This document shows, one piece after another, positions 1 to 7,231 of a DNA stretch of 21,156 nt (position 1 is its first letter; every line of letters starts with the position of its first letter). The notes below the pieces were generated by a model. That model was not told where the DNA came from. It was given only the letters and a program-made list of their open reading frames with translations, and ran no database searches. This DNA is from a virus. The stretch is taken from the IMG/VR virus record IMGVR_UViG_3300035698_009196, positions 1-21,156 of that record, one strand, 5' to 3'. The position numbers and the translations under genes are program-made.

Positions 1-15
1 ACCATTGTTATTCAT
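1..15 (-). CDS. Start of a gene running off the window edge
   Basis: An ATG lies on the minus strand at 15-13 and overlaps the TAA stop of the preceding gene in the TAATG arrangement used by several genes here. Only the residues MNNNG are visible, so nothing can be said about function. The case for a gene rests on the coupling to its neighbour. Confidence 0.45.
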
Positions 16-278
16 TATTTGCCCTCCAATTTTCCCCAAAGTGGGCTTCCGACCCAATTCGTGTGATTGTCTCGAATACTTCTTGGAACTCCTGCTCTTG
101 GATACGACCAATGTAATTCACCACATCGTTCGCATTTATATTGTGTTCGAGATAATGGAGTGCCGTCCCATATAGTTATAATTCCTAATTCATGTGCTTG
201 TCTCGAACTAGCATATGTCTGAGTACTATTCTCAATGTAAGGTCCCGTGTGAAATCCTAGCCAACATTTCCAACTCAT
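15..278 (-). CDS. Small putative zinc-binding protein (87 aa)
   Basis: The N-terminus has a Cys and a His close together (C5, H10) and a later Cys-x2-Cys-Gly (KCERCGE, about residues 49-55). The C-x4-H plus C-x2-C-G arrangement is common in very short phage zinc-knuckle proteins. The rest is rich in Trp and Arg with no recognised domain. The ATG overlaps the upstream stop (TAATG) and GGAG lies a few bases before it, so the start is well supported. It is the last complete gene of the small-gene run after the capsid gene. The zinc-site reading comes from spacing only; the role is unknown. Confidence 0.6.
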   Translation of the reverse strand: MSWKCWLGFHTGPYIENSTQTYASSRQAHELGIITIWDGTPLSRTQYKCERCGELHWSYPRAGVPRSIRDNHTNWVGSPLWGKLEGK

Positions 279-433
279 TATTTCTCCATTCTTTCAATTC
301 TCTTAGTGAGCCACCAAACATGAAGGCGCTCCCAAAACGTGAACATGCCAATCATCCTATACACTTTAATATCGTCAAGGATCAATTGCTTGGTTGTTTT
401 CAAATATATTAATTTACATTTTTTATCCTGCAT
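278..433 (-). CDS. Small hypothetical protein (51 aa)
   Basis: The proposed start is the ATG at 433-431, which lies inside the end of the upstream gene and has GGGAG before it. An in-frame upstream extension is possible but would overlap the neighbour further. The product is basic and ends in an aromatic, possibly membrane-associated stretch (about residues 29-42, rich in Phe, Trp and Met) followed by a charged tail. Its stop forms TAATG with the next gene. I do not recognise it. Coupling on both sides is the main evidence that it is real. Confidence 0.5.
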   Translation of the reverse strand: MQDKKCKLIYLKTTKQLILDDIKVYRMIGMFTFWERLHVWWLTKRIERMEK

Positions 434-749
434 TCTTTTTCTCCCATTTAACATACTTATTGCACATGGTCTCAATATATTTACATTCTGTATCTATCTT
501 CGGGTTCCTTGCAATTTTATTCTTATTTAGCAACTGGTGTACTTCCCTAAGTTCGGGTGCGAGTACATCATTAATTCTGACTAACCTGGTTACTAGTGGG
601 AGCATCAATGAGCATTTTTGATCGTCTACCCTATTGTAAACGAGGTATCTATAGGTATTTTCTAGCACAACGGCTAGGTGTCGTTTCATGTCTGGCTCTA
701 ATCCATCTAAAAATCCTGACGTTTCCCATTTTTCTGTGGTATTACTCAT
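423..749 (-). CDS. Paralogue of the capsid-protein N-terminal arm (108 aa)
   Basis: Residues 7-30 (KWETSGFLDGL, then LAVVLEN) follow the N-terminal pro-segment of the major capsid protein encoded upstream (KWEPTGLLEGL, then MAVLLEN, residues 31-56). A later block, LMLPLVTRL, matches the capsid ALPLVRRIF. The similarity then stops and no capsid-shell domain follows. The second small gene at 1575-1252 has the same design. This copy lacks the Leu/Ile-x-Glu cleavage site present at the matching place in the capsid protein (it has LVYN). It could occupy the prohead inner face or core, or be a decoy or regulator of capsid assembly. Similarity is seen directly; the role is inferred. Confidence 0.65.
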   Translation of the reverse strand: MSNTTEKWETSGFLDGLEPDMKRHLAVVLENTYRYLVYNRVDDQKCSLMLPLVTRLVRINDVLAPELREVHQLLNKNKIARNPKIDTECKYIETMCNKYVKWEKKNAG

Positions 750-753
750 GCTC

Positions 754-960
754 TTAACCTACTCCTGCACAATCACCTGAGCAAGTGCATCTACTAATTC
801 TAATATTATCCGGATTTTTACCTCTACGTTTTGCGATTGCATTTGCAATGCCTTCCCACCATTTTAATTCTCGCATTGTCCTTAAGGAAAGAAATCCATT
901 TTCTTTGTTTTGAAATCTAGTTCCTTTGCGACAATGACAGTCTTTTTTTCTTGTAGCCAT
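754..960 (-). CDS. Small cysteine-containing hypothetical protein (68 aa)
   Basis: A basic protein with CHC near the N-terminus (residues 8-10) and CTCSGDC near the C-terminus. Together these could bind one zinc ion. The middle (about residues 23-45) looks helical and contains a WW pair. It starts at an ATG just after the upstream TAA, with AAGGA ahead. I do not recognise a family; a nucleic-acid or protein-interaction role is only a guess from charge and cysteines. Confidence 0.55.
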   Translation of the reverse strand: MATRKKDCHCRKGTRFQNKENGFLSLRTMRELKWWEGIANAIAKRRGKNPDNIRISRCTCSGDCAGVG

Positions 961-961
961 T

Positions 962-1252
962 TTAATTTTCCTTCATATATGTTGATTTCATAATTTTGCC
1001 GGCGATTGTATCTCCGATGTTGAATTTTTTATCTTGAGGTGTTCGTTTTCTAAATCTGAATCGTTTATATGCATCACTTCCAATTACAAGGGCACCGATG
1101 ACTTCAGCAGAAATTACAGATAGTTTGAACTCGTCCCACCAAATACCAGGGCCTGCTTCAACTTCAACGACATATTTATCCCGATCTATCATCGCACCTT
1201 TTATGAAATCACGTGGTATTTCTGTTCCTCGTTCTATTATTGTATAATCCAT
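962..1252 (-). CDS. Hypothetical protein (96 aa)
   Basis: A soluble protein of mixed beta-rich composition with an IWWDEF motif in the middle and a basic RFRFRKRTPQDKKF stretch in the C-terminal third. The ATG at 1252-1250 overlaps the stop of the upstream capsid-arm paralogue (TAATG), implying co-translation. No family recognised, no membrane segment or signal peptide. It sits in the transcription unit that begins after the capsid-gene terminator. Confidence 0.6.
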   Translation of the reverse strand: MDYTIIERGTEIPRDFIKGAMIDRDKYVVEVEAGPGIWWDEFKLSVISAEVIGALVIGSDAYKRFRFRKRTPQDKKFNIGDTIAGKIMKSTYMKEN

Positions 1253-1575
1253 TATTTTTCTCCGCCGTCATATTCTTTAAAATATTTTTTTGATATATAA
1301 TCACAGTATTCATATTCAGCATCCACTGCAGGACCCACGTTTAAATCTTCAATTATTGTCGGATCAACCATATCAGTCAGATACGGTAAGTCTATAAAAT
1401 CATATGTGTATTCCCTGTATAATTTAGTTACAATCGGTATCAAAAGAGCAGATTTTTGTGGTGGTACTTCATCCAATTCCACTACATCTTCCAATAGTTC
1501 TGCCAATTCTTGCTGAGAATTTTTACTTAGATCGTCAATTAAACCTGTAGGTTTCCACTTTTCAATTAATGTCAT
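1252..1575 (-). CDS. Paralogue of the capsid-protein pro-segment with a cleavage-like site (107 aa)
   Basis: Residues 6-36 resemble the major capsid pro-segment: KWKPTGLIDDL, then LAELLED, ending in ELDE, where the capsid protein has LIDE. A block LLIPIVTKLY then parallels ALPLVRRIF of the capsid. Beyond that the protein is acidic and unrelated. The ATG at 1575 is preferred over an upstream in-frame ATG at 1602, because 1575 overlaps the upstream stop (TAATG) and has AAAGG ahead. The retained Leu-Asp-Glu suggests the prohead protease could cut it after residue 36. Similarity is visible; incorporation into the prohead is inferred. Confidence 0.7.
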   Translation of the reverse strand: MTLIEKWKPTGLIDDLSKNSQQELAELLEDVVELDEVPPQKSALLIPIVTKLYREYTYDFIDLPYLTDMVDPTIIEDLNVGPAVDAEYEYCDYISKKYFKEYDGGEK

Positions 1576-1727
1576 TATTTGTATGCCTTTTCTTTTGCCC
1601 ATTCTAAAATAGTTTCAATGCTCTTGCCTTTAAATCTGTCTAGGCTAGGTGGATTAACAAGTGCGGCAAATAATGCCACTGCTAAATGTTCTGCTTCTGT
1701 TTTGGGTTCCCACGGAATTAATATCAT
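1575..1727 (-). CDS. Very small hypothetical protein (50 aa)
   Basis: A short ORF from an ATG at 1727-1725 with an AGAGG ribosome-binding site, ending in a TAA that overlaps the next start. The product has an acidic N-terminal half and a C-terminal amphipathic helix (SIETILEWAKEKAYK). It is the first gene after the capsid-gene terminator and lies about 17 bases from a promoter-like motif. No family recognised. Confidence 0.6.
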   Translation of the reverse strand: MILIPWEPKTEAEHLAVALFAALVNPPSLDRFKGKSIETILEWAKEKAYK

Positions 1728-1743
1728 TTATAACCTCTTTAGT

Positions 1744-1753
1744 TATAAGTATT
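1744..1753 (-). promoter_or_regulatory. Candidate late promoter AATACTTATA
   Basis: On the minus strand this reads AATACTTATA; its complement is TATAAGTATT. The same motif, with C or T at one position, occurs in three other gene gaps (4719-4727, 14563-14572, 19445-19454). Here it lies between a terminator and the first gene of the next unit. T4 late promoters have a single TATAAATA box; this could be a relative, but the direction is ambiguous because the motif nearly reads both ways. Confidence 0.4.
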
Positions 1754-1788
1754 CAGTAAAATGATCAAACGATAATTTATTTTTTAGC

Positions 1789-1818
1789 AAAAAAAAAGCC
1801 TTCCGAAGAAGGCTTTTT
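1789..1818 (-). terminator. Rho-independent terminator after the major capsid gene
   Basis: A perfect 8-bp stem (AAGCCTTC / GAAGGCTT) closes a four-base loop (TTCG on the minus strand). It is followed on the minus strand by a T-run of nine. It sits just downstream of the capsid-gene stop. A shorter T-run on the other side means it might also work on the plus strand. Confidence 0.93.
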
Positions 1819-1838
1819 CATTTTATGTACGACTAGTA

Positions 1839-3467
1839 CTAGACGTAGTTCACATCTGCGACATGAACAAGACCGTAAAACTCAGGGCGAACCATTTTCT
1901 TCGCATAACGCGTCATGACGCCTTTGCGGGGGGTGAAATTTACTGGATCATATACTAATGGTGTCATGATAAGAGGTACATATGGAGCATATACAGCACC
2001 AGTTTCTAAGAAATTGCTTCCTCGGAAACCCATGAGAATTGTATTATCCAACATGTATGGATTCTTATAAACTGTGTAGCGGTTAGTCAACATACCAACT
2101 TTTTGAACACCCATTGCAAATGAACTGTTCATTGGATCAGCGTTAGTATCAGAAGCAAAGCCTGGGATACTTTCGATGATTGTTGCAGTCTCTGGAGACA
2201 CAACTATGAAGTTTGCACCACCACGAAGCGTTTTCTGATGGATCGCATTAGAAACAGCTTGTAGTTTATTACCTAATGTCTGGAACCAAGTACCCTTGGT
2301 GTAAGCCGAAGCATAGCCTGAGGACTCTGCAAATACTTTCGTACTTGAATTATACTCATATCCAACACGAGCTGACCAGTATTCTGTTTTTGCTGAAGCG
2401 TTAACTTTAAGCATGTCAAGAATTTCCAAGTCAATTTCCATCGTGATATACTCAGACAACATAGCAGTTAATTCTGCTTCTGCGTCAACACTATGATAAG
2501 CGTTTAAATCTTGAGCAAGTTCTGGAGTCCAGACAGCTTTCAATTTACGAGTTTTAGCAACGATTGGGATGCTCTTCATTTTGATGTCGATTTCAGGAAT
2601 ATCAACGTCATCCGCACTGTTAGGTGAAGGAGTCGTGAAGGTAGTCTGCTCGAAATCACCACGTGTAATATCAGTAGGTAACTTGTGATATTTCAGCGTT
2701 AATGAACCGCTAAATTCGCCAGGAATTGTCATACCTGGGTCGATGATAAATGAAGCACTTGTTGCAGTTATAGTTGTGTAAGCTGGGTAAAGTGTTGTTA
2801 CTTCTGTTGTGACAGCGCCACTAGTACCAGAACCTGATATTACGAAAGCACGTACACCGTCAAAGTCACCTGCGGCAAATTCTGAACGAGCAATAGAAAC
2901 CTTTAACAGATTGCTAAGACTTGAGGACAGATCATTGTCAAATTTTACATCTTCCCAAACTACGGAAGCTGATGTATGATTTGAAGTGGAAGCCGTGACA
3001 TCATTGATTGTATATCCGAATTTACCAGCGCCATAAAGACCACCACTAGCATCGCCAGATGCAGAAGTATTACCGTAAATATCGGTGTTAGTTGTAAAAC
3101 CAGTCTGTGCTGTTCCATACTTGAAATCCAAGTAGAAAATAAGACCAGAAGGCAAGTTCATTGGTTGTACGGACACAAATTCCTGTGCCGCTAATTCGCC
3201 GAAAATACGACGGACTAACGGTAACGCTACTCCACTCCACTCTTCCGAGTTAGATGCAGTACCAGTTTTTGAAGATTCATCAATAAGCTGACGTGCTTGG
3301 TTCTCAAGCAATACTGCCATATTGTTTACTGCACCATCTGAGGCAAGACCCTCAAGAAGACCAGTTGGTTCCCATTTTCCAACAAGAGCCTTTGATTCTT
3401 CCAAACGTCTGCGTTGTGGGGAGTATCCTTCCATTAGTTGTTCAATTGTGTTCATTGATTTACTCAT
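1839..3467 (-). CDS. gp23: Major capsid protein, gp23-like (542 aa)
   Basis: Forms the hexameric shell of the head. The motif FVSVQPMNLPSG (about residues 96-107) matches the gp23-family VQPMNxPTG region, and the length is close to T4 gp23 (521 aa). The N-terminal part is a helical pro-segment (KWEPTGLLEGL at 31-41, AVLLENQARQ at 51-60) ending LIDE at 61-64. Cutting after E64 would mirror the T4 gp23 cut after E65. A Ser/Thr/Gly-rich variable stretch (about 120-230) probably forms a surface insertion. The ATG at 3467 follows the scaffold stop by 14 bases with a GGAG site; the gene ends in TAG followed by a strong terminator. It contains no in-frame TGA. Confidence 0.95.
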   Translation of the reverse strand: MSKSMNTIEQLMEGYSPQRRRLEESKALVGKWEPTGLLEGLASDGAVNNMAVLLENQARQLIDESSKTGTASNSEEWSGVALPLVRRIFGELAAQEFVSVQPMNLPSGLIFYLDFKYGTAQTGFTTNTDIYGNTSASGDASGGLYGAGKFGYTINDVTASTSNHTSASVVWEDVKFDNDLSSSLSNLLKVSIARSEFAAGDFDGVRAFVISGSGTSGAVTTEVTTLYPAYTTITATSASFIIDPGMTIPGEFSGSLTLKYHKLPTDITRGDFEQTTFTTPSPNSADDVDIPEIDIKMKSIPIVAKTRKLKAVWTPELAQDLNAYHSVDAEAELTAMLSEYITMEIDLEILDMLKVNASAKTEYWSARVGYEYNSSTKVFAESSGYASAYTKGTWFQTLGNKLQAVSNAIHQKTLRGGANFIVVSPETATIIESIPGFASDTNADPMNSSFAMGVQKVGMLTNRYTVYKNPYMLDNTILMGFRGSNFLETGAVYAPYVPLIMTPLVYDPVNFTPRKGVMTRYAKKMVRPEFYGLVHVADVNYV

Positions 3468-3481
3468 TTAAATTCTCCTAA

Positions 3482-4597
3482 TTACTTTTTAATGTTAGCT
3501 AACTTCTGATAGCGAGCTTTCAAGTCAACATTTTCCTCTAAGATGTCAGTCTTAGGTTTAGTTGAACTGATTACTTTTGAACTGCCACCAGCTGGTTTTC
3601 TAACTTTGTTTTCAACAATTTTAGTTTTTTTAGTTGCTTTTGCGCCAAAAGATTCTGCGATGGTAGAGAAAATTAATTTCACTTCACGCAAGTTCTTTGC
3701 ACGGTCAAAAGTTTCAACGACTTTATATTTCTTCTCGTTGTCAAGATCAAAAGACCTGAACAATTTGTTAGTATAAAGAAGTTTTGAGTTAAGAAGGTTC
3801 ACTTCATTGATTTTACTCTTTAGAAATTTAACTGCCTGAACGTATTCAGCCATGTCAGCTTTCAATTTAGCATTTTCAATTTCAAGATCCGATTCGTCTG
3901 CCTCAACTTCGTCCTCTTCAAAATCATCATCCTCGCCCAATAGGTCGCTGATAAGTTCTTGTAGATCAAAGTCTTCCTCTTCCTCTTTCAGTTTAGCTTT
4001 ACCAACTGAACCGATACCAGAAGATTGGTTAGCCTTTCCAGGCTGTTTGTTGTCAGAGCTACCAATATCTGAGGAAACATCATTTTCTTCAATTTCTTCA
4101 TCATCTTCAATATCAATGTCAATTTCCTCTTCGTCTTCAAATTCAGAATCCATGTCCTCTTCGACTTCGTCCTCGGGGTACATATCTTCCTCTTCGTCAT
4201 CCAAATCAGCTTCAAGATCATTAATTGTTGCTTCTAGATCCAACTCATCAAACTCGTCATCCTCGTCCTCAACTTCGCCTTCAATTTCGTCTTCGACTGG
4301 TGCTTCGTCTTCAAACTCAATATCTTCTCCGCCTTCGGCCTCGAATTCCTCTTCGCCTTCTTCAGGCTCAACAGCGATTTCAGGTTCGCCTTCCTCTTCG
4401 CCAGCCACTTCTTCCTCACCAGCTTCATAGTCCATATCTTCCTCTTCTTCATCATCCATTTCTGTCTGAATCTGTTTTGCAAGCATAGCCTTGACGTGGG
4501 GATTAAAAGCTTCTTCGAGTGCTAATTTTGCGTTTTCTAAGGCTGTTTCACGAACTGCTTTAGCATCTGCAATAGCTTCTTTTAAAAGATCATCCAT
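3482..4597 (-). CDS. gp22: Prohead core scaffolding protein, gp22-like (371 aa)
   Basis: Scaffold of the T4-type prohead core, degraded by the gp21 protease before DNA packaging. The N-terminal 45 residues are helical. Residues of about 46-240 are extremely rich in Glu and Asp with many E-E-D runs. The C-terminal third (from about residue 240) is a coiled-coil-like segment with a basic end (ARYQKLANIKK). This acidic-middle, helical-end architecture and the position immediately before gp23 match gp22. T4 gp22 is shorter (269 aa), so the acidic region is enlarged here. The ATG at 4597 has GGAG ahead. The plus-strand mirror of this gene gives long serine-rich ORFs that are not genes. Confidence 0.88.
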   Translation of the reverse strand: MDDLLKEAIADAKAVRETALENAKLALEEAFNPHVKAMLAKQIQTEMDDEEEEDMDYEAGEEEVAGEEEGEPEIAVEPEEGEEEFEAEGGEDIEFEDEAPVEDEIEGEVEDEDDEFDELDLEATINDLEADLDDEEEDMYPEDEVEEDMDSEFEDEEEIDIDIEDDEEIEENDVSSDIGSSDNKQPGKANQSSGIGSVGKAKLKEEEEDFDLQELISDLLGEDDDFEEDEVEADESDLEIENAKLKADMAEYVQAVKFLKSKINEVNLLNSKLLYTNKLFRSFDLDNEKKYKVVETFDRAKNLREVKLIFSTIAESFGAKATKKTKIVENKVRKPAGGSSKVISSTKPKTDILEENVDLKARYQKLANIKK

Positions 4598-4718
4598 TTT
4601 TTTTCTCCAAATTTACATTTGTCGGGATTTACTAAAGTTATTAGGAACTCTAATAGAATTTGTTTCTGATTACATTATATGAAGTAGCCTATGAAAGACT
4701 GATAATGTATTTTGTATA

Positions 4719-4727
4719 TATAAATAT
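4719..4727 (-). promoter_or_regulatory. Candidate late promoter (ATATTTATA)
   Basis: The minus strand reads ATATTTATA within a longer run of alternating A and T; the complement contains an exact TATAAATA. It lies directly after a terminator and about 120 bases before gp22, the same terminator-motif-gene order seen at 1744-1753. Function and direction are inferred from position. Confidence 0.35.
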
Positions 4728-4736
4728 ATAGGCCAC

Positions 4737-4763
4737 AAAAAAAGTGACGTAAATACGCCACTT
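4737..4763 (-). terminator. Rho-independent terminator after the leader-protein cluster
   Basis: On the minus strand AAGTGGCG, loop TATTTA, CGTCACTT forms an 8-bp stem with one G-T wobble, followed by a run of T. It lies 9 bases after the stop of the last leader-bearing gene, so it should end transcripts of the cluster and make gp22/gp23 a separate unit. Confidence 0.85.
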
Positions 4764-4771
4764 ATTTTGAA

Positions 4772-5065
4772 TTATTTTCCTTTAATATATTTTTCCATTG
4801 TTTTTACAGCTCTGGCGAAAATTTTATTATCCTCATCAGAAAATGCTAGTTGTGTTCTTTTAAATATTTTTAAATAATTTTTAAGATATGTTCCAGTCAT
4901 TTCATCTAAATCTGCTTCTCATTTTGTCCATTGTTTTTCATTCCAAGGTGATCTACCCATAAAACCGCCACCCATTTGATTTAGACCTGGGTCATGCATT
5001 TTTTTAGCTTCACTCAATTTCTGAATTTCTTCTCGTATGATTTGTTTTAATTCTGATCTTTTCAT
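4772..5065 (-). CDS. Leader-bearing putative internal protein (97 aa)
   Basis: Begins MKRSELKQIIREEIQKLSE, then AKK. This is the shared cluster leader, with a predicted prohead-protease cut after E19 that would leave a 78-residue protein. One in-frame TGA (4921-4919) is read as Trp49 inside WNEKQWTKWE; under the standard code the ORF would stop at residue 48 and be missed. The mature part is basic and Trp-rich in the first half and helical in the second. Its ATG overlaps the upstream stop (TAATG) and a terminator follows. Family and function are unknown; packaging into the capsid is inferred from the leader. Confidence 0.8.
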
Positions 5066-5346
5066 TATTTACTCCAAATATACCATTTACCGTTTTGTTT
5101 TTTCTTATTAAATTTAAGATTTCGGTACGGCATTAATTCTTTTAAGAAATCAATTATCATATCAGCGTGTTTCTCTTTGTATATTGCATCAACTTTAGCT
5201 GAGGTATTTGTAAATTCTGATTCCCCGTGTTCGAGTTTATTTTTATCCATGAAAGCGTGTACTTTTGTAGCAACACTTTTATATTCAGCTTCATTCAATT
5301 TCTGAATTTCTTCTCGTATGATTTGTCTAAGTTCTGATTTTTTCAT
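5065..5346 (-). CDS. Leader-bearing putative internal protein (93 aa)
   Basis: The leader is MKKSELRQIIREEIQKLNE followed by Ala-Glu, the most complete copy of the cluster motif; a cut after E19 would leave 74 residues. The mature part has a small alpha-beta look: a helix (VATKVHAFMDKN), an acidic middle, a helix (ADMIIDFLKELM) and a basic C-terminus ending WYIWSK. I do not recognise a family. The gene has AAGGAACC before its ATG and is coupled to the next gene by TAATG. Confidence 0.82.
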   Translation of the reverse strand: MKKSELRQIIREEIQKLNEAEYKSVATKVHAFMDKNKLEHGESEFTNTSAKVDAIYKEKHADMIIDFLKELMPYRNLKFNKKKQNGKWYIWSK

Positions 5347-5357
5347 GCTGGGTTCCT

Positions 5358-6059
5358 TTAATTCTCTCTGACTGTTTTGCCAAATTTTTCTAGTTCACGT
5401 ATTGGTATATCTATCCATTTAGTTGTTTTATGTTCTCCGCGTAATTGTATAGCTACAGGATAATGAGAATCCGCATGTTGCTTTACAAATGTAAGAATAA
5501 CATTTGAAATATATCCTTCAGATAATACGGATTCTGTGAAACCACTTAATCCCATTGCCTTGAATTGTTTCTTATTCTTGGAACCTCAGGAAGCTAAATC
5601 GTCCATGCTAACATTTGCCAGAACTGCTTTATTTGCGTCCATGTCAGCCATAGATTTGAAAACAGAGTATGACCAATCTTTATTTCGTCTTAGCACGCCT
5701 TGAGGAGATTTCCAAATTTTTACTTGGCCTTCAGTCAATCCCTCTTTAACTACTTCAAAGTCTGAGTTGCCTTTTAACCAACCATCATAAGCAACAAATT
5801 CACCTCTGCCACTCGGATTCATGATTACTAAGCCTTGTTGTGACGGATGCAAATGAGTTGAGGTTCTACCTAAGATAGTCAATTTTTGACCTTTCTTTAA
5901 ATTCTTCCCGCCATATTTACCACTTGACTTTACTAACAAATAACCGTGTTTGTTGTTATTTTGTTTTGCTACCATCTGTCTTAAAAAGTCAGCTTTTTTG
6001 TCCTCATCCAATTTCTGAATTTCTTCTCGTATGATTTGTTTTAATTCTGATTTTTTCAT
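5358..6059 (-). CDS. Leader-bearing protein with several internal cleavage-like sites (233 aa)
   Basis: Starts MKKSELKQIIREEIQKLDE, giving a predicted cut after E19. Two further Leu-x-Glu-Gly sites occur, GLTE at 107-110 and VLSE at 178-181, which would split it into pieces of about 91, 71 and 52 residues. An in-frame TGA (5588-5586, Trp158) joins what would otherwise be two ORFs; the second part has no convincing start of its own because it would begin inside the joined frame. Residues 35-100 are rich in Gly and basic residues (KSSGKYGGKNLKKGQKLTI) and could form a small beta-barrel. No family is recognised. Multi-piece processing is inferred from the motif only. Confidence 0.8.
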
Positions 6060-6069
6060 CTTCGGTTCC

Positions 6070-6585
6070 TTATTTTACAGTCTTAATTGCCCATTTATGA
6101 TTGTCTGTAATATCATCTTTATTAGACTTGATTATTTTATTCATATCAGAGAACACTTTTTCAATCTTTTTTATCATCGTATCACGTGGAGTTACACCTT
6201 GACGGAACGGTACTTTTACACGACCGAATGCCATGTGTTTCTGAGTAGGTTTTACTGTCAATGATGGATGACTTATGCCTTTTAATGCTAATTTTTCTCC
6301 CGCAAATTGGCCATCCTCTTTAAAACCATATACAAATAATTTCATATTCATAGGCGAGTTTTCATAGATGCCATTTGCCCAATCTGTTTTTTTACCTACA
6401 GCAAATTGAATGTACACTGCCGGGTGTCCTAATCCAGTATCCAAATATACGCTTAAGAAGGAATTTTTAAAATATTTATCAACCACAGCCTTTACCTCGG
6501 CGATAAATGAATCAGAGTCATTTGAACCTTCGTTTAATGTCTGGATTTCTTCTCTAATAATTTGTCTTAATTCTGATTTTTTCAT
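6070..6585 (-). CDS. Leader-bearing putative internal protein (171 aa)
   Basis: The ATG at 6585 is chosen because it places the shared leader MKKSELRQIIREEIQTLNE exactly at the N-terminus; a longer in-frame extension would put it inside the protein and overlap the upstream gene. A cut after E19 would leave about 152 residues beginning Gly-Ser. The mature part has an acidic start, a beta-rich middle (VYLDTGLGHPAVYIQFAVG) and a basic C-terminal half ending in a helix. No family recognised. It lies 2 bases after the upstream stop, so translation is probably coupled. Confidence 0.82.
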   Translation of the reverse strand: MKKSELRQIIREEIQTLNEGSNDSDSFIAEVKAVVDKYFKNSFLSVYLDTGLGHPAVYIQFAVGKKTDWANGIYENSPMNMKLFVYGFKEDGQFAGEKLALKGISHPSLTVKPTQKHMAFGRVKVPFRQGVTPRDTMIKKIEKVFSDMNKIIKSNKDDITDNHKWAIKTVK

Positions 6586-6586
6586 A

Positions 6587-6850
6587 TTACCATCTTCTTT
6601 TTCATACTTTTTTGAAGTCACTTGATTTTAATCCTACACTTTTACCAGCTTTATTGAGAATTTCAATTAAGTCATCGCTTAAAACTGTAGGTAAATCCTC
6701 CTTTAAATTAGAGTCTCCGAAAATCTGCGATTGAACCTGTAAATAATGAGTAAGTCCCTCTATTATTTTTTTCTTAGCATGTTCAATTTGAGCATTATCT
6801 TCGGTAAGTAATTCCTCTTTAATTAATTGGCGCAATTCTGATTTTTTCAT
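6587..6850 (-). CDS. Leader-bearing putative internal protein (87 aa)
   Basis: A shorter leader variant, MKKSELRQLIKEELLTE, then DNA; predicted cut after E17. The body is mainly helical and ends with basic residues. The final four codons follow an in-frame TGA (6604-6602, Trp) and give WKRRW before a TAA, so the end depends on the TGA = Trp reading. Under the standard code it would be 82 residues. The next gene starts 2 bases beyond the stop. Function unknown. Confidence 0.78.
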
Positions 6851-6865
6851 AGTTTATTCCTTTTT

Positions 6866-7216
6866 TTACCAAACTGTCATTTGTTTGTCAAGAAATTTAA
6901 GAACTTTGTTATAGCCGAATTTCTTAAATAAACTGTTTTCTAAGTTCCATGCTTCTTCATCTTTGGCGAGTGTGAGCAGTTGATCTGCATCTAGGGCCGC
7001 TTCAATCGCTTGAATGTTTGTCATATCAGGTTCATCTGAGTATGCTAGTCCTTCTTCTCAGTCTCCACCTGCTATTGATACAACTCGATTAATCGGCCCG
7101 CGTAATTCCCCAGCAGTTGCTTTGTCAAGTTTTACATTCTTGTCATAGACCCGTTTAGCCTCTTTCAAGGCTTGAATTTCTTCTTTTATGATTTGTCTTA
7201 ATTCTGATTTCTTCAT
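6866..7216 (-). CDS. Leader-bearing putative internal protein, hidden by in-frame TGA (116 aa)
   Basis: Starts MKKSELRQIIKEEIQALKE, then AKR; predicted cut after E19. An in-frame TGA (7060-7058) is Trp53 in GGDWEEG. With a standard code only a 52-residue fragment would be seen, so a routine annotation would skip the gene. The C-terminal half is helical and acidic (about residues 62-100), ending in KFLDKQMTVW and TAA. It lies just downstream of the bS21 gene. No family recognised. Confidence 0.82.
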
Positions 7217-7231
7217 AGTTAGTTAGATCAC

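Larger units (their letters stand above)
4598..4771. other. Intergenic gap: terminator plus candidate promoter
   Basis: This 174-base gap separates the leader-protein cluster from gp22/gp23. It contains a terminator for the cluster, a promoter-like AT-rich motif, a possible minus-strand TATAAT about 80 bases before gp22, and the gp22 ribosome-binding site. I see no ORF in it. It is the clearest operon boundary between 20 kb and the capsid genes. Confidence 0.7.

Noticed and set aside
1252-1602. Upstream start at 1602 for the capsid-arm paralogue
   Set aside because: It would overlap the 50-residue gene by 27 bases. The ATG at 1575 gives the TAATG junction seen elsewhere and has a better-placed ribosome-binding site.
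3852-4430. Plus-strand serine-rich ORF opposite the scaffold gene
   Set aside because: It is the antisense of Glu/Asp-rich codons (GAA/GAT read back as TTC/ATC/TCT). It has no ribosome-binding site, and every other gene is on the minus strand.
6070-6621. Upstream in-frame start at 6621
   Set aside because: It would put the conserved leader 12 residues inside the protein and overlap the preceding gene; the ATG at 6585 places the leader at the N-terminus like its paralogues.
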